Shown in pieces: positions 9,285 through 18,446 of a stretch of 59,652 nt of DNA. Both the position numbers and the translations under genes were made by a program. Location of the stretch: NCBI GenBank assembly GCA_000635535.1, contig JFMF01000082.1:1-59652 (forward strand), read 5' to 3'. The stretch comes from Prochlorococcus sp. scB243_496M6. GTDB taxonomy: Bacteria > Cyanobacteriota > Cyanobacteriia > PCC-6307 > Cyanobiaceae. Position 1 is the stretch's first letter; the number at the start of each line of letters is the position of its first letter. The notes beneath the pieces were generated by a model that was not told where the DNA came from, searched no databases, and saw only the letters and a list, made by a program, of their open reading frames with translations.

Positions 9285-9819
9285 CTAAATTCCTTATCTC
9301 TGAAGTATGGGACGTCTGTATAACTGAGTTATTTTCCAGATTTCTAATAGTAGAAAATCTGGATCTTACATGAGTGGATAAGAAGGAAATTCTTTCTTCG
9401 GAAACTGTTGATTTATAAATAGTTTTAATGTGTAAATTATTTTCTTCATCAACAAAATAATTGGATGATGAAATAAAGGATTCTGTATACCCTTTATTTT
9501 TTAAAACAATTCCTGAATTTTCATCTTTGGGTAAAAAAATCAGAATAGTTTCATCTCCCTCACTGATATCATCATTGGCCCAATCACTAGTAGCTTGCCA
9601 GTTTATAGAAATGGCTATGCTCTCTAGGTTTAAACTAAATTTATAATTGTTAAAAATTTCAACGACTTTTTTATTTTTTTTGTTGATATGTTTTATGTAT
9701 ATTTTGCTAGTTGAGTTTTCAAATTCCTGAAAAGCTAAAGTGTGAGTACTTCTAATTGATTTCCACTCTCCTACACTTTTATCAATAAATTGATTAATTG
9801 TTGTTAAATTCTTCGTCAA
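9268..9819 (-). CDS. cpeS: CpeS/CpcS-type phycobiliprotein lyase
   Basis: A 183-residue lipocalin-like bilin lyase. It is recognised by the N-terminal pattern [20 protein letters not shown], then [27 protein letters not shown] and [20 protein letters not shown], all conserved in CpeS-family S-type lyases. The family attaches phycoerythrobilin to the central beta-Cys, which is the one conserved in the neighbouring CpeB. The best start is the TTG at 9819; this start lies 26 bases inside the preceding 59-codon gene, suggesting translational coupling. Keeping the lyase supports the view that the remaining CpeB still carries a bilin. Confidence 0.9.
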   Translation of the reverse strand: MTKNLTTINQFIDKSVGEWKSIRSTHTLAFQEFENSTSKIYIKHINKKNKKVVEIFNNYKFSLNLESIAISINWQATSDWANDDISEGDETILIFLPKDENSGIVLKNKGYTESFISSSNYFVDEENNLHIKTIYKSTVSEERISFLSTHVRSRFSTIRNLENNSVIQTSHTSEIRNLASLKD

Positions 9820-9973
9820 GTTTATCTTCTACGGAATGATTTTCAGCTTTTTGTATCATTCTTACCATTGAATCCACCATTAATCTCTTTGCAGAAGTTA
9901 CTTTTAATCCAGAAGGAGTAGTTGATATTTGTTCTCCAGGGCGATCATATGAAGTTGGTCTAAATGGAGTCAT
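9794..9973 (-). CDS. Small protein of unknown function upstream of cpeS
   Basis: A 59-residue ORF starting [20 protein letters not shown]. It is polar, with one predicted amphipathic helix ([20 protein letters not shown]). It lies immediately upstream of and overlaps the cpeS start, so it probably forms one transcript with the lyase gene. No membrane segment or metal site is seen. The ordered coding pattern and the overlap argue that it is real. Its function, possibly linked to phycoerythrin, is unknown. Confidence 0.7.
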   Translation of the reverse strand: MTPFRPTSYDRPGEQISTTPSGLKVTSAKRLMVDSMVRMIQKAENHSVEDKLDEEFNNN

Positions 9974-10090
9974 CTAATAACTTTAAAAATTAATCGATTC
10001 CTATTCTTGCATGAATCATTATTTATATAGTTATTGTTTGCGAAAATGTCATATCTTTTTTCTTTGATTACAGAATTATCAACTGTTTTG

Positions 10091-10726
10091 TTATTTAGGT
10101 ATTTTATTTTTTGCCAATCCTGAAATAGTCGCTAAAGCAAACATTCCTAATAGAGCAATCCCTAGAAATAATCCTGCTCCCTGGCTAACTCCAGCACCTA
10201 CTGCGACAAGTATAGAGTCACTGATTAGAAGACTTATTAATAATGCAGGAGTAAATATTTTCCAGCGAGTTCCTCCAATACCAATTGCGTAGCTTAGAAA
10301 ATCAAAAAGGCCAGTCATTAGTAGACCTGTCATAAGAAAGAAATTTTCTTCTAGCTGGTTTTGATTAAAACTTTCAATCTTTTTCATTGCTTTCGGGCCT
10401 ACTAAATTACGTACAGGAACCCGACCATAATTTCTTGCGATAAAGAATGCAGCTTGGCAAAAAACGATATCAGAAAAGATTATTGTCATGTAACCTTTTT
10501 GAAATCCTAGTAATGAGCCAGCTAGCAGAGAATAAGCTGAACTAGGAAGGGCAGGTAAAATAATACTTACTCCTCTAAGTATGAATATTCCAAAAGGAGC
10601 CCAAATCCCCATATTTTGAATTTTGTTTCTTAGAGGTTCAATCCCATAATTTTGGATAAAATAAATTAATACAACAAATATTGCTATAAAAAAAACTACT
10701 GAGAGAAATTTCTGTATTTTATTCAT
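10091..10726 (-). CDS. TVP38/TMEM64 (DedA-like) family membrane protein
   Basis: A 211-residue integral membrane protein with about five hydrophobic segments. The middle carries the SNARE-associated/VTT-domain signature. This includes GIFILRGVSIILPALPSSAY with the Pro/Arg pattern, LAGSLLGFQKGY, and a re-entrant Gly-rich segment YAIGIGGTRWKIFTPALLI. VTT proteins are linked to lipid scrambling or undecaprenyl phosphate flipping in other bacteria; the substrate here is unknown. It stands alone between the phycoerythrin remnant and the next plus-strand gene. Confidence 0.85.
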   Translation of the reverse strand: MNKIQKFLSVVFFIAIFVVLIYFIQNYGIEPLRNKIQNMGIWAPFGIFILRGVSIILPALPSSAYSLLAGSLLGFQKGYMTIIFSDIVFCQAAFFIARNYGRVPVRNLVGPKAMKKIESFNQNQLEENFFLMTGLLMTGLFDFLSYAIGIGGTRWKIFTPALLISLLISDSILVAVGAGVSQGAGLFLGIALLGMFALATISGLAKNKIPK

Positions 10727-10874
10727 TATTTTTCTAATAAATTTATTGGAAGTAAATTCTTAAATTTAATATTTGATTCTATCTATAATAGAAATACTAA
10801 TCAATAAAAATTTTTACAAATTTTTAATCTTATATTTTCTATAAACAAAAAATTTTTGTATTCCATAAGTAGTC

Positions 10875-11294
10875 ATGATTAATTCTGGGAATAAAGTTAA
10901 TTCAATATTTTTTAGAAATATCATTTATTTAGTCCTTTCGATTATCGTTTTCTTTTGTATTTCAATAAAAAAATCAGATGCTTTGCGTCATGAATGGGTT
11001 GGAGTCCCCAAAAATGAATATGGAGAGCAGTTATGGGATAGGCAAAGTATAAAAAGGAATGAGGATGGTTCTGTAAGAGTATTGAGTAAATTTATTCCCA
11101 AAACAAAAAGTGAAATTACTAAGGATATTCTCTATACAATGGATATAAATTGTTTTGAAAAATCATTTAGAGATGTTGATGTCTCAATTGATGAAGCAAA
11201 CAGTAATTTCAATAATTTAGCTGATTGGCAAGATCCAAATGGAGATAAACTGATTTTGGGTGTTATTGGTCAAGTCTGCAGAGTCGAAAAATAA
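10875..11294 (+). CDS. Conserved secreted or membrane-anchored protein of unknown function
   Basis: A 139-residue protein with an N-terminal hydrophobic segment (IIYLVLSIIVFFCISI, about residues 16-31) that looks like a signal peptide or anchor. A mature domain starting near HEWVGVPKNEYGEQLWD contains two Cys (NCFEKSF and GQVCRVE) that could form a periplasmic disulphide. I do not recognise the family. The gene is monocistronic and ends 62 bases before a hairpin terminator. Confidence 0.7.
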   Translation: MINSGNKVNSIFFRNIIYLVLSIIVFFCISIKKSDALRHEWVGVPKNEYGEQLWDRQSIKRNEDGSVRVLSKFIPKTKSEITKDILYTMDINCFEKSFRDVDVSIDEANSNFNNLADWQDPNGDKLILGVIGQVCRVEK

Positions 11295-11355
11295 AAATTT
11301 TAAGATTATAAACAAAATTCGAAAAAATAACGAGTTCTCAATGACTTTAAAGTAT

Positions 11356-11380
11356 AAAACCCTGTCTTTGACAGGGTTTT
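11356..11380. terminator. Bidirectional rho-independent terminator
   Basis: A 10-bp perfect inverted repeat AAAACCCTGT / ACAGGGTTTT with a 5-base loop. It lies between the plus-strand secreted protein gene and the minus-strand tRNA-Phe. The A/T flanks give a U-run on either strand, so it can serve both. Confidence 0.75.
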
Positions 11381-11385
11381 AAAGG

Positions 11386-11458
11386 TGCCAGGACCCAGAT
11401 TTGAACTGGGGACACGGCGATTTTCAGTCGCCTGCTCTACCAACTGAGCTATCCCGGC
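11386..11458 (-). tRNA. tRNA-Phe (anticodon GAA)
   Basis: A 73-nt cloverleaf on the minus strand. The acceptor stem is GCCGGGA/TCCTGGC, the D arm contains AGCTCAGTTGGTAGAGC, the anticodon loop CTGAAAA contains GAA, and the T arm has GTTCAAAT. The discriminator is A and no CCA is encoded, so the CCA-adding enzyme is needed. Confidence 0.96.
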
Positions 11459-11547
11459 TCTAACCTATATACTTTAAATTAAGATGTGTAGTTTGTGAAA
11501 CCCTTTTCATCAAAAATTTTATATCTTTATTAAATATTCAAAAATTA

Positions 11548-12777
11548 TTATTTTGAATTAATCGCTAATAAGGCAGTACCAAAAGAAGCGGTTCTACTAC
11601 ATGAAACTATTGGTATATTAATAATTTTTTCTCTTATTTTTCTCCACTGAGGGTTTTTTGAACCTCCACCAATAGTAATAATTTTTTTTGGAAGTGAGCC
11701 TGTTAGTTTGCCTAGCTTTTCCCATCCTTGCAATTCGATCTTGGCTAGACCTTCGAATAATGCATGTAAATAGAGAGAGTCACTTACTGGTCTAGGACCA
11801 AGTATCGGCTCTAAATTAGAATTATTTATAGGAAATCTCTCACCTTTACTATTAAGAGGTAAAAGATTCAAAGAAGCGTTTTGCGATGGATTTATTTGTC
11901 GACTGAGCTCTTTTATTTCTAAATCAGAGAAGAATTGAGACAATATGCCACATCCTGCGTTTGATGCCCCTCCACATATCCATTGACCGCTTACTCTATG
12001 GTTTGTAATTCCTTGTTTTTTTATTGGTTTATCAATAACTTTTTTAACTACAATAGTTGTTCCTAAAACTGTGAGACCATCTTCTTTACCTAAACCTGAA
12101 GCTATTACACTTGCATTGGAGTCAGTGGTGCCTGAGATTAATATTAATTTCTTATTTAATTTAAATCTCTCTGCTAAATCAAAATTCACTTGTCCAATAA
12201 ATTGGCCACTTTTTGTTATTTGAGGTAGGCATTTTTGCCATGAAGTATTGAGAAAGCTTTTTGGCCATGATTCTTTTTTTAGATCCCAACCAAGTTTTAG
12301 ATTATTACCTTCTTCTCCATGAGTCCAATCTTTTAAAAACCAACCAGTGATCCAATCAGATTGATGTCGTAAAAGAATATTTGTCCCATATTTATCTATT
12401 AGTTTTAAAGCTTTAGCAAGACTACTGTATGGAGTTCGCAGATAATCTTCTCCAGAAGTTAGTAATTCAAGAAGGACTCTATTTTCATTACATGCTTGGT
12501 CATAAGGTATCGCTTCTCCTATCGGATCTCCTTGCAAATTTGATGCTGTTAAAGTCCCTGAGGTGCCGGAGATGGCCAATTTATTAAGGTTATTTTTTAC
12601 CTCAATAGGTAAATGAACTAAGAGATTTTCACAAGCATTGATCCAAGAATTTGGATTTTTAAAATTGTATGAATAAAGGACAGAATTTGAATATACTAAT
12701 TCCTTATGAAGATTAATTATTGATATTCTTGCACCACTAGTTCCAAAATCTAACCCTCCATAAAAATTATCAGGCAT
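11548..12777 (-). CDS. FGGY-family carbohydrate kinase (ribulokinase/xylulokinase-like)
   Basis: A 409-residue sugar kinase of the FGGY fold. The N-terminal phosphate loop GLDFGTSGARISII, the central ATP-binding LISGTTDSNASVIASGLG and the C-terminal TIGGGSKNPQWRKI define it. It is shorter than classical xylulokinases (about 480-500 residues). It resembles the compact cyanobacterial and plastid group for which D-ribulose kinase activity has been described, but the substrate here is inference. It is 10 bases from the upstream metK on the same strand and probably in one operon with it. Confidence 0.85.
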   Translation of the reverse strand: MPDNFYGGLDFGTSGARISIINLHKELVYSNSVLYSYNFKNPNSWINACENLLVHLPIEVKNNLNKLAISGTSGTLTASNLQGDPIGEAIPYDQACNENRVLLELLTSGEDYLRTPYSSLAKALKLIDKYGTNILLRHQSDWITGWFLKDWTHGEEGNNLKLGWDLKKESWPKSFLNTSWQKCLPQITKSGQFIGQVNFDLAERFKLNKKLILISGTTDSNASVIASGLGKEDGLTVLGTTIVVKKVIDKPIKKQGITNHRVSGQWICGGASNAGCGILSQFFSDLEIKELSRQINPSQNASLNLLPLNSKGERFPINNSNLEPILGPRPVSDSLYLHALFEGLAKIELQGWEKLGKLTGSLPKKIITIGGGSKNPQWRKIREKIINIPIVSCSRTASFGTALLAINSK

Positions 12778-12787
12778 AGAAAATTTT

Positions 12788-14029
12788 TTATGAAAAGATT
12801 TTGGAAGCCTCGGCTAATTGTGCTGCTTTTTCGTCTACCTTTTCCCAAGGGAGATCAAGATCTCTTCTGCCAAAATGTCCATAGGAAGCGGTCTTTCTAA
12901 AAAATTTACCCCCCATTTTTTTGGGTAGATTTCTTAAGTTAAATTCCTTTATTATTGCTGCGGGTCTTAAATCAAAGTGCTCTTTAATTAGCTCAGTCAA
13001 ATTAGCTTGTGAAATAACACCTGTATCAAAAGTTTCCACGAGGATTGAAATTGGTTTTGCTACTCCAATTGCATAACTTAATTGTACTTCTGCTTTTTTT
13101 GCCAATTTAGCCTTAACTATGCTTTTAGCTACATAACGTGCTGCATAAGCAGCTGATCTATCTACTTTTGTAGGATCTTTACCAGAGAATGCCCCTCCTC
13201 CGTGTCTTGCATATCCACCATAAGTATCTACAATAATTTTTCTGCCAGTGAGTCCCGCATCCCCTTGAGGCCCGCCTACAACAAATTTCCCTGTTGGATT
13301 TACTAGAAATCTTGTTTTATTAATGTTTGGTTTGATTTCTAAATCTTGAGTAGCAGGAATTACAACATGCTTCCATAAATCTTCTGTTATTCTTTGACGA
13401 ATTTCATCTTCATTTGTTATTCCATCTATCTCAGGATTATGTTGAGTTGAAATTAAGATTGTATTAATAGAGACTGGTAAACCTTTTTCGTAATCAATGC
13501 TTACTTGAGTTTTACCATCAGGTAGTAGATAATTAAGGACTTCTTCATGCCTCACTTTGGCAAGTTGAATAGCTAATCTATGTGCCAAGCTAATTGGTAA
13601 GGGCATTAACTCAGGCGTCTCATCGCATGCATAGCCGAACATTATGCCTTGGTCACCGGCTCCGGTATTATCTTCTAGATCATCGTTAACATCATCCGCT
13701 TCGTTTACTCCTTGAGAAATATCAGGTGATTGTTCGTCAAGTGCAACTAAAACAGCACAACTATTTGCGTCAAAACCACCTGCTTTATAGCCTTCATATC
13801 CAATATCTTTAATTACATTTCTAACAAGTTTTATATAATCGACTTTTGCTTTTGAAGTTATTTCTCCAGTAAGTAAACAAAGACCCGTATTGACAACAGT
13901 CTCGCATGCAACTCTACTTTCTGGATCTTCTGTCAATAAAGCATCTAAAACAGCGTCACTAATTTGATCACATATTTTGTCAGGATGACCTTCAGTAACT
14001 GATTCCGAAGTGAAAATGAAATCACTCAT
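12788..14029 (-). CDS. metK: S-adenosylmethionine synthetase
   Basis: A 413-residue enzyme that makes SAM from methionine and ATP. Family signatures are present: [20 protein letters not shown] at the start, [12 protein letters not shown] (ATP-binding hexapeptide), [20 protein letters not shown] (P-loop-like motif) and the C-terminal [16 protein letters not shown]. Length is normal for cyanobacteria. SAM made here feeds PrmC in this window and, via polyamine synthesis, the MtnP salvage reaction. Confidence 0.98.
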   Translation of the reverse strand: MSDFIFTSESVTEGHPDKICDQISDAVLDALLTEDPESRVACETVVNTGLCLLTGEITSKAKVDYIKLVRNVIKDIGYEGYKAGGFDANSCAVLVALDEQSPDISQGVNEADDVNDDLEDNTGAGDQGIMFGYACDETPELMPLPISLAHRLAIQLAKVRHEEVLNYLLPDGKTQVSIDYEKGLPVSINTILISTQHNPEIDGITNEDEIRQRITEDLWKHVVIPATQDLEIKPNINKTRFLVNPTGKFVVGGPQGDAGLTGRKIIVDTYGGYARHGGGAFSGKDPTKVDRSAAYAARYVAKSIVKAKLAKKAEVQLSYAIGVAKPISILVETFDTGVISQANLTELIKEHFDLRPAAIIKEFNLRNLPKKMGGKFFRKTASYGHFGRRDLDLPWEKVDEKAAQLAEASKIFS

Positions 14030-14163
14030 TTACGAAAAATTCTAATATCAGACTTTATCCTAAATTAGATTATCGCCACAAATCAATTATTGTAAAATAA
14101 TACTTCTATAAGAATTAATGAGACTTAATTTCGGATATTCTTGAACAAAATAAATAAGTGAGT

Positions 14164-15255
14164 TTATACTGTTTCAGCTGTAGCTGTGGGATTCTCTTCG
14201 GTTTCGTCAGTTTGTTCAAATAACATTTGTTTGTATTTCGCAGCCATTTCTTCAGCTTTACTAAAAACTTTTTGGGGATCAGTTAACATATCGCCTGGTT
14301 CAGGTTCAAGTGCTTTAGTAGATAAAGAAATTCTTCCTCTTTCAGAGTCAAGGTCAATTATCATAACTTTCATTTGGTCATTCACATTTAAAACATTATG
14401 AGGAGTCTCAATATGTTCATGACTAATCTCAGAAATGTGCAATAGACCACTAACTCCACCGATATCAATAAAAGCTCCATAAGGTTTAATACCTTTTACA
14501 GAACCAACAACAACTTCACCTACCTCAAGTCGGTTCATTTTTTTCTCAACCAAAGCTCTTCTATGACTTAATACTAATCTATTTCTCTCTTCATCAACTT
14601 CAAGAAATTTTAAAGGTAAATATTCACCTTCCAAGTCATCTTTAATTTTTCGAGCACTTATATGAGAGCCTGGGATGAAACCTCTTAAGCCTTCTACCCT
14701 AACAAGGGCTCCACCTCTGTTTGTTGCAAAAACTTCAGAATATATAGTTGCATCTTCTTTTTGGAGTTGTCTAACTCTTTCCCATGCTCTTTGATATTCA
14801 ATTCTTCTAATGGAGAGGGCTAGTTGGCCATCTTCATTTTCTTCGCTCATTATGAAAAATTCTCTACTTTCAGAAGGTTGTAAAACATCATTAAGTCCTT
14901 CAACTCTATTTATTGAAACCTCCTGAACAGGCATAAAAGCAGCTGTTTTTGCCCCTATATCTATCATGGCCCCCTTGGGCTCTAGAGCAAAAACTGTACC
15001 TTTAACTAGATCGCCAGGTTTAAAGTTATAGTCATACTTACCCAAAAGTGATGCAAATTCTTCTTGTGTGAATCCTGCGTTTTCAAAATCTGTATTAGTT
15101 CTGCTAGAAGAAGAATCTGCTGAAGGTATATCGCTCTTCTCAAATGATAAATCTTCCTCATTTAGGGATGCTGAATCACTATCCAGTTCAGACGAATTTT
15201 TAATTTCTTTATCTTCGGAAAGTTCTTTAATGGTTTGGGAAGAATTTTCGTTCAT
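14164..15255 (-). CDS. rpsA: 30S ribosomal protein S1 homologue A
   Basis: A 363-residue cyanobacterial-type S1. It has an acidic, Ser-rich N-terminal tail (residues 1-60) followed by three S1/OB-fold RNA-binding domains. These begin at about FKPGDLVKGTVFALEPKG, YSEVFATNRGGALVRV and EVGEVVVGSVKGIKPYGAFI. The last domain is the canonical S1 motif, GVSGLLHISEIS. Cyanobacteria have three-domain forms of this length rather than the six domains of E. coli. It binds mRNA at translation initiation. It is separated by 134 bases from metK. Confidence 0.95.
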   Translation of the reverse strand: MNENSSQTIKELSEDKEIKNSSELDSDSASLNEEDLSFEKSDIPSADSSSSRTNTDFENAGFTQEEFASLLGKYDYNFKPGDLVKGTVFALEPKGAMIDIGAKTAAFMPVQEVSINRVEGLNDVLQPSESREFFIMSEENEDGQLALSIRRIEYQRAWERVRQLQKEDATIYSEVFATNRGGALVRVEGLRGFIPGSHISARKIKDDLEGEYLPLKFLEVDEERNRLVLSHRRALVEKKMNRLEVGEVVVGSVKGIKPYGAFIDIGGVSGLLHISEISHEHIETPHNVLNVNDQMKVMIIDLDSERGRISLSTKALEPEPGDMLTDPQKVFSKAEEMAAKYKQMLFEQTDETEENPTATAETV

Positions 15256-15364
15256 TTTTTGTATCGCAGACTACCTAAGGTAGTTAGAAAGGAATGCTAC
15301 TAGCCTGCAAACCAATAGCAAAAAATATTTGTGATTTATATTCTACACTTTAAGATGCTGTATT

Positions 15365-15844
15365 TTATGAAATTGAAGCTAATTGGTTTTTAGAATTTCC
15401 TTTTAGAGATTCAAGAGTAGAAATAAAATCTTTTACCCCATTAAATTTTCTGTAAACTGAAGCGTATCTTATATAAGCGACTTCGTTTTCTTTCCTAAGA
15501 TTTTTAAGTATTAATTCTCCGATATGTGAAGACTTAATATCTTTATTAGAGTTTTGAACGATTTGTGATTCAATTCCATCTACAAAATTAATAATTGCTT
15601 CACTACTGAAGTTAGTCTTTTCGCAAGCTCTTGAAATACCAGTAAATAGTTTTTGTTTATCAAATAATTCTCTGCTACCGTCTTTCTTTATAACTGAAAC
15701 TGGCATTGACTCCACTCTTTCATAAGTTGTAAATCTAAAGCTGCAATTTAAGCATTCTCTTCTTCTTCTAACACTTTTACCACTATCAGCAGATCTTGAT
15801 TCCAAAACTCTGCTATCTGTGTTTTGACAGGTTGGACACTGCAT
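15365..15844 (-). CDS. nrdR: NrdR transcriptional repressor of ribonucleotide reductase
   Basis: A 159-residue protein with the NrdR zinc ribbon at C3, C6, C31 and C34 ([10 protein letters not shown]...[12 protein letters not shown]), the typical [16 protein letters not shown] stretch, and an ATP-cone domain from about residue 50 ([20 protein letters not shown]). NrdR senses dATP/ATP and represses nrd genes by binding NrdR boxes. No nrd gene is in the window, so the targets lie elsewhere. Confidence 0.96.
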   Translation of the reverse strand: MQCPTCQNTDSRVLESRSADSGKSVRRRRECLNCSFRFTTYERVESMPVSVIKKDGSRELFDKQKLFTGISRACEKTNFSSEAIINFVDGIESQIVQNSNKDIKSSHIGELILKNLRKENEVAYIRYASVYRKFNGVKDFISTLESLKGNSKNQLASIS

Positions 15845-15905
15845 GTGGTGAAATAAGCTGCACTTTAACCCTAATAGTAGAGTAATATTTTATTTATGAA
15901 AAGTA

Positions 15906-15937
15906 AAAAAAAAACCTCTTTAACAAGAGGTTTTTTT
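15906..15937 (-). terminator. Terminator of the psbB-psbT transcript
   Basis: The inverted repeat AACCTCTT / AAGAGGTT with loop TAAC is extended by A/T pairs. On the minus strand it is followed by a run of T. It lies 7 bases past the psbT stop. Confidence 0.8.
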
Positions 15938-15943
15938 CTTAGT

Positions 15944-16042
15944 TCATTTTCTATCGAATTTAGGTGGGTCTCTAAACGCGACAGCAAAGAATAATGTAAC
16001 AACTGCGAGAGTTAGAATAAGAACGTAAGCAAAAGCTTCCAT
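15944..16042 (-). CDS. psbT: Photosystem II protein T (PsbT)
   Basis: A 32-residue single-helix PSII subunit: [20 protein letters not shown] followed by [21 protein letters not shown] and the RDPPK tail are diagnostic. It lies 23 bases downstream of psbB on the same strand, the conserved psbB-psbT pair. PsbT stabilises the QA region at the dimer interface. Confidence 0.96.
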   Translation of the reverse strand: MEAFAYVLILTLAVVTLFFAVAFRDPPKFDRK

Positions 16043-16065
16043 AAGATTAAGTAAATAAGTTTAGT

Positions 16066-17589
16066 TTAAACCCTTCCTGGGATTCTTCTTGTGGTTTCGT
16101 CACCAAGTTTCTTGAATAAACCAAATTCAACTTGGTCGCCAATCTCAGCATCAATTCCAGCAAAGGAATTTCTGTAAAGAGTTCTTGAAGCATGCCACCA
16201 GTGGCCAAACAAGAATAGCAATCCGAAACATAAATGTGCATATGTAAACCACGCTCTCGGTGAGCTTCGGAATACACCGTCAGATTTATATGTCTCTCTG
16301 TCAAACTTGAATGCTTCTCCTAGTTGAGCCTTTCTAGCTAATCTTTTAACTACTGCAGGATCTGTAAATGTTTGTCCATCTAGGTCCCCTCCATAAATAG
16401 TTGCAGTGATGCCAGTCTGTTCAAATGAATACTTTGCTTCAGCTCTTCTAAATGGGATATCAGCTCTTACATTACCTTCTTTGTCTTCAAGGATGACAGG
16501 GAAGTTTTCAAAGAAATTAGGAATTCTCCTAACTTCTAATTCGTTACCCTCCTTATCTTGAAAAGCAATGTGACCTTGCCAACCAGTTGGTAATCCATCA
16601 CCATTAACAAGAGCTCCAACTCTAAATAGTCCTCCTTTAGCTGGACTATTTCCAACATAATCATAGAAGGCTAATTTTTCTGGAATCGAAGCATATGCCT
16701 CTGATTTAGTTGCACCATTATCTATAGCAGCTTGTACTCGTCTATTAATTTCAGTTTTGAAATAGCCTGAATCCCATTGATATCTGGTAGGACCAAAAAG
16801 CTCTACTGGAGTTGTTGCTGAACCATACCACATTGTTCCGGAAACAACGAAAGATACAAATAATACAGCAGCTAAAGCACTAGCCAGGACACCTTCAAGA
16901 CTTCCAAGTTTTAAAGCTCTATAAAGTCTTTCTCCAGGTCTATTAGTGATGTGAAAAATACCTCCAATAATACCCATAAGTCCAGCAGCAATATGGTTAG
17001 CAACAATTCCTCCTGGATTAAAGGGGTTAAATCCTTCTACTCCCCAGGAAGGGGCTACAGGCTCTACATGACCAGTTAAACCATAAGGATCAGAAACCCA
17101 AATCCCTACGTTTGCACAATGAAACGCTCCAAATCCAAAGCATGTAAGTCCAGCTAGGAGAAGGTGAATTCCGAATATTCTTGGCAAATCAAGAGCAGGC
17201 TCACCTGTTCTAGAATCTTCCCATAAATCCAAATCCCAGTATGTCCAGTGCCAAATTGAAGCCAACATCAATAGTCCACTAAAGACTATGTGTGCTGCTG
17301 CAACACCTTCAAAACTCCAGAATCCAGGATCAACTCCTGTAGCACCCGTAATATCCCATCCGTTCCAACTACTTGTGATACCAAGTCTTGCCATGAAAGG
17401 CATAACGTACATTCCCTGTCTCCACATTGGATTGAGAACAGCATCAGAAGGATCAAAAATGGCTAATTCATAAAGAGCCATAGAACCGGCCCAGCCGGCT
17501 AATAATGCAGTATGCATAAGATGCACAGCGAGTAGTCGACCTGGGTCATTAATAACTACCGTGTGAACTCGATACCAAGGCAATCCCAT
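16066..17589 (-). CDS. psbB: Photosystem II CP47 chlorophyll-binding protein
   Basis: A 507-residue core antenna protein with six membrane helices. Recognisable parts are [20 protein letters not shown], the His-rich helices ([59 protein letters not shown]), the large lumenal loop at about 260-450, and the last helix [19 protein letters not shown]. Length matches the family. The divergent 220-bp spacer to the ferredoxin gene must contain its promoter. Confidence 0.98.
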   Translation of the reverse strand: MGLPWYRVHTVVINDPGRLLAVHLMHTALLAGWAGSMALYELAIFDPSDAVLNPMWRQGMYVMPFMARLGITSSWNGWDITGATGVDPGFWSFEGVAAAHIVFSGLLMLASIWHWTYWDLDLWEDSRTGEPALDLPRIFGIHLLLAGLTCFGFGAFHCANVGIWVSDPYGLTGHVEPVAPSWGVEGFNPFNPGGIVANHIAAGLMGIIGGIFHITNRPGERLYRALKLGSLEGVLASALAAVLFVSFVVSGTMWYGSATTPVELFGPTRYQWDSGYFKTEINRRVQAAIDNGATKSEAYASIPEKLAFYDYVGNSPAKGGLFRVGALVNGDGLPTGWQGHIAFQDKEGNELEVRRIPNFFENFPVILEDKEGNVRADIPFRRAEAKYSFEQTGITATIYGGDLDGQTFTDPAVVKRLARKAQLGEAFKFDRETYKSDGVFRSSPRAWFTYAHLCFGLLFLFGHWWHASRTLYRNSFAGIDAEIGDQVEFGLFKKLGDETTRRIPGRV

Positions 17590-17812
17590 CGGTTAATTTC
17601 TAGTAACTATGCTGAATAAACAGCTAAACATCACGATAGTAAGGGTTTTTTAGTCTTTGAGGGATTTTTGTAAATAAATTTATTTTCTTGCAAAAATTGG
17701 GTAAATCAACTTGCAGGACTGAGTTTACAAGGAATTTTTAGCTAAAAATTGTTAATATTTTGGTCACAATTCTCAAAGTAAAACGCCAAAATAAGAAAAA
17801 TAACTAAAAAAA
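17590..17812. promoter_or_regulatory. Divergent promoter region, psbB / ferredoxin
   Basis: 223 bases between two divergent photosynthesis genes. It is AT-rich with runs of T and A. I see no ORF and no convincing operator repeat. Promoters for both genes are inferred from orientation only. Confidence 0.45.
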
Positions 17813-18175
17813 ATGGCAACTATCAGATTTATTCGTGAGAATTTAGAGGTTCAATGTAATCCTGGTGAAAATTTAAGGGAATTAGTAATGAAAGAGAACT
17901 TACAACTTTATGGATTAAAAGGAATTTTAGGAAATTGCGGCGGTGCAGGACAATGTAGTACATGTTTTATTTCAGTTGAAGGTGGAAACAAAAATTCTTT
18001 GAGCCCTCTTACATCTGTTGAAGAAGAAAAACTCAAAAATAGACCAGAAAATTGGCGACTTGCATGTCAAACATTGATAAAATCTTCTGCAGTAATTTTA
18101 ACAAAACCACAATCACCCCCCTCAAATTTGGAAGAACTAAAAAAAATTAGTGACAATAAAAAATTACCTCGATAA
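17813..18175 (+). CDS. 2Fe-2S ferredoxin (plant/cyanobacterial-type fold)
   Basis: A 120-residue protein with the cluster ligands C42-X5-C48-X2-C51-X33-C85 (GNCGGAGQCSTCF and RLACQTL). The acidic surface patch of PetF is weak and there is a Pro/Lys-rich C-terminal tail of about 25 residues. This is therefore probably one of the divergent accessory ferredoxins rather than the main PSI acceptor PetF. It lies upstream of psbM on the same strand. Redox partner unknown. Confidence 0.9.
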   Translation: MATIRFIRENLEVQCNPGENLRELVMKENLQLYGLKGILGNCGGAGQCSTCFISVEGGNKNSLSPLTSVEEEKLKNRPENWRLACQTLIKSSAVILTKPQSPPSNLEELKKISDNKKLPR

Positions 18176-18282
18176 ATTGTTTAAGACTGTTAATCAGTTT
18201 ATAAAATTTGTTTATTTTTCCACTTTATCCCAAGTTATATGTCTATAGTCATATTAACTAATTTATGGAATTACTAATTTAA

Positions 18283-18435
18283 ATGGAAACAACTAACTTT
18301 GGATTCGTAGCTAGTCTTTTATTTGTAGGGGTGCCAACAATATTCCTAATAGGATTATTTATTTCTACTCAAGATGGAGAAAAATCAAGTTTCTACTCTG
18401 ATTCTAGTAAAGGCAGGCTTGGCCCAAAACGCTAA
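18283..18435 (+). CDS. psbM: Photosystem II protein M (PsbM)
   Basis: A 50-residue protein: METTNFGFVASLLFVGVPTI followed by FLIGLFISTQDG and a hydrophilic tail ending GRLGPKR. The single helix and the FVGVPTxFLIGLFIxTQ pattern are PsbM. The C-terminal tail is about 15 residues longer than in most cyanobacteria. PsbM lies at the dimer interface. The gene is 11 bases upstream of prmC. Confidence 0.95.
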   Translation: METTNFGFVASLLFVGVPTIFLIGLFISTQDGEKSSFYSDSSKGRLGPKR

Positions 18436-18446
18436 AGCTTTAATAA

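Noticed and set aside
16047..16304. Minus-strand ORF of 85 codons inside psbB
   Set aside because: It is a shadow of the 3' end of psbB in another frame; psbB is certain.
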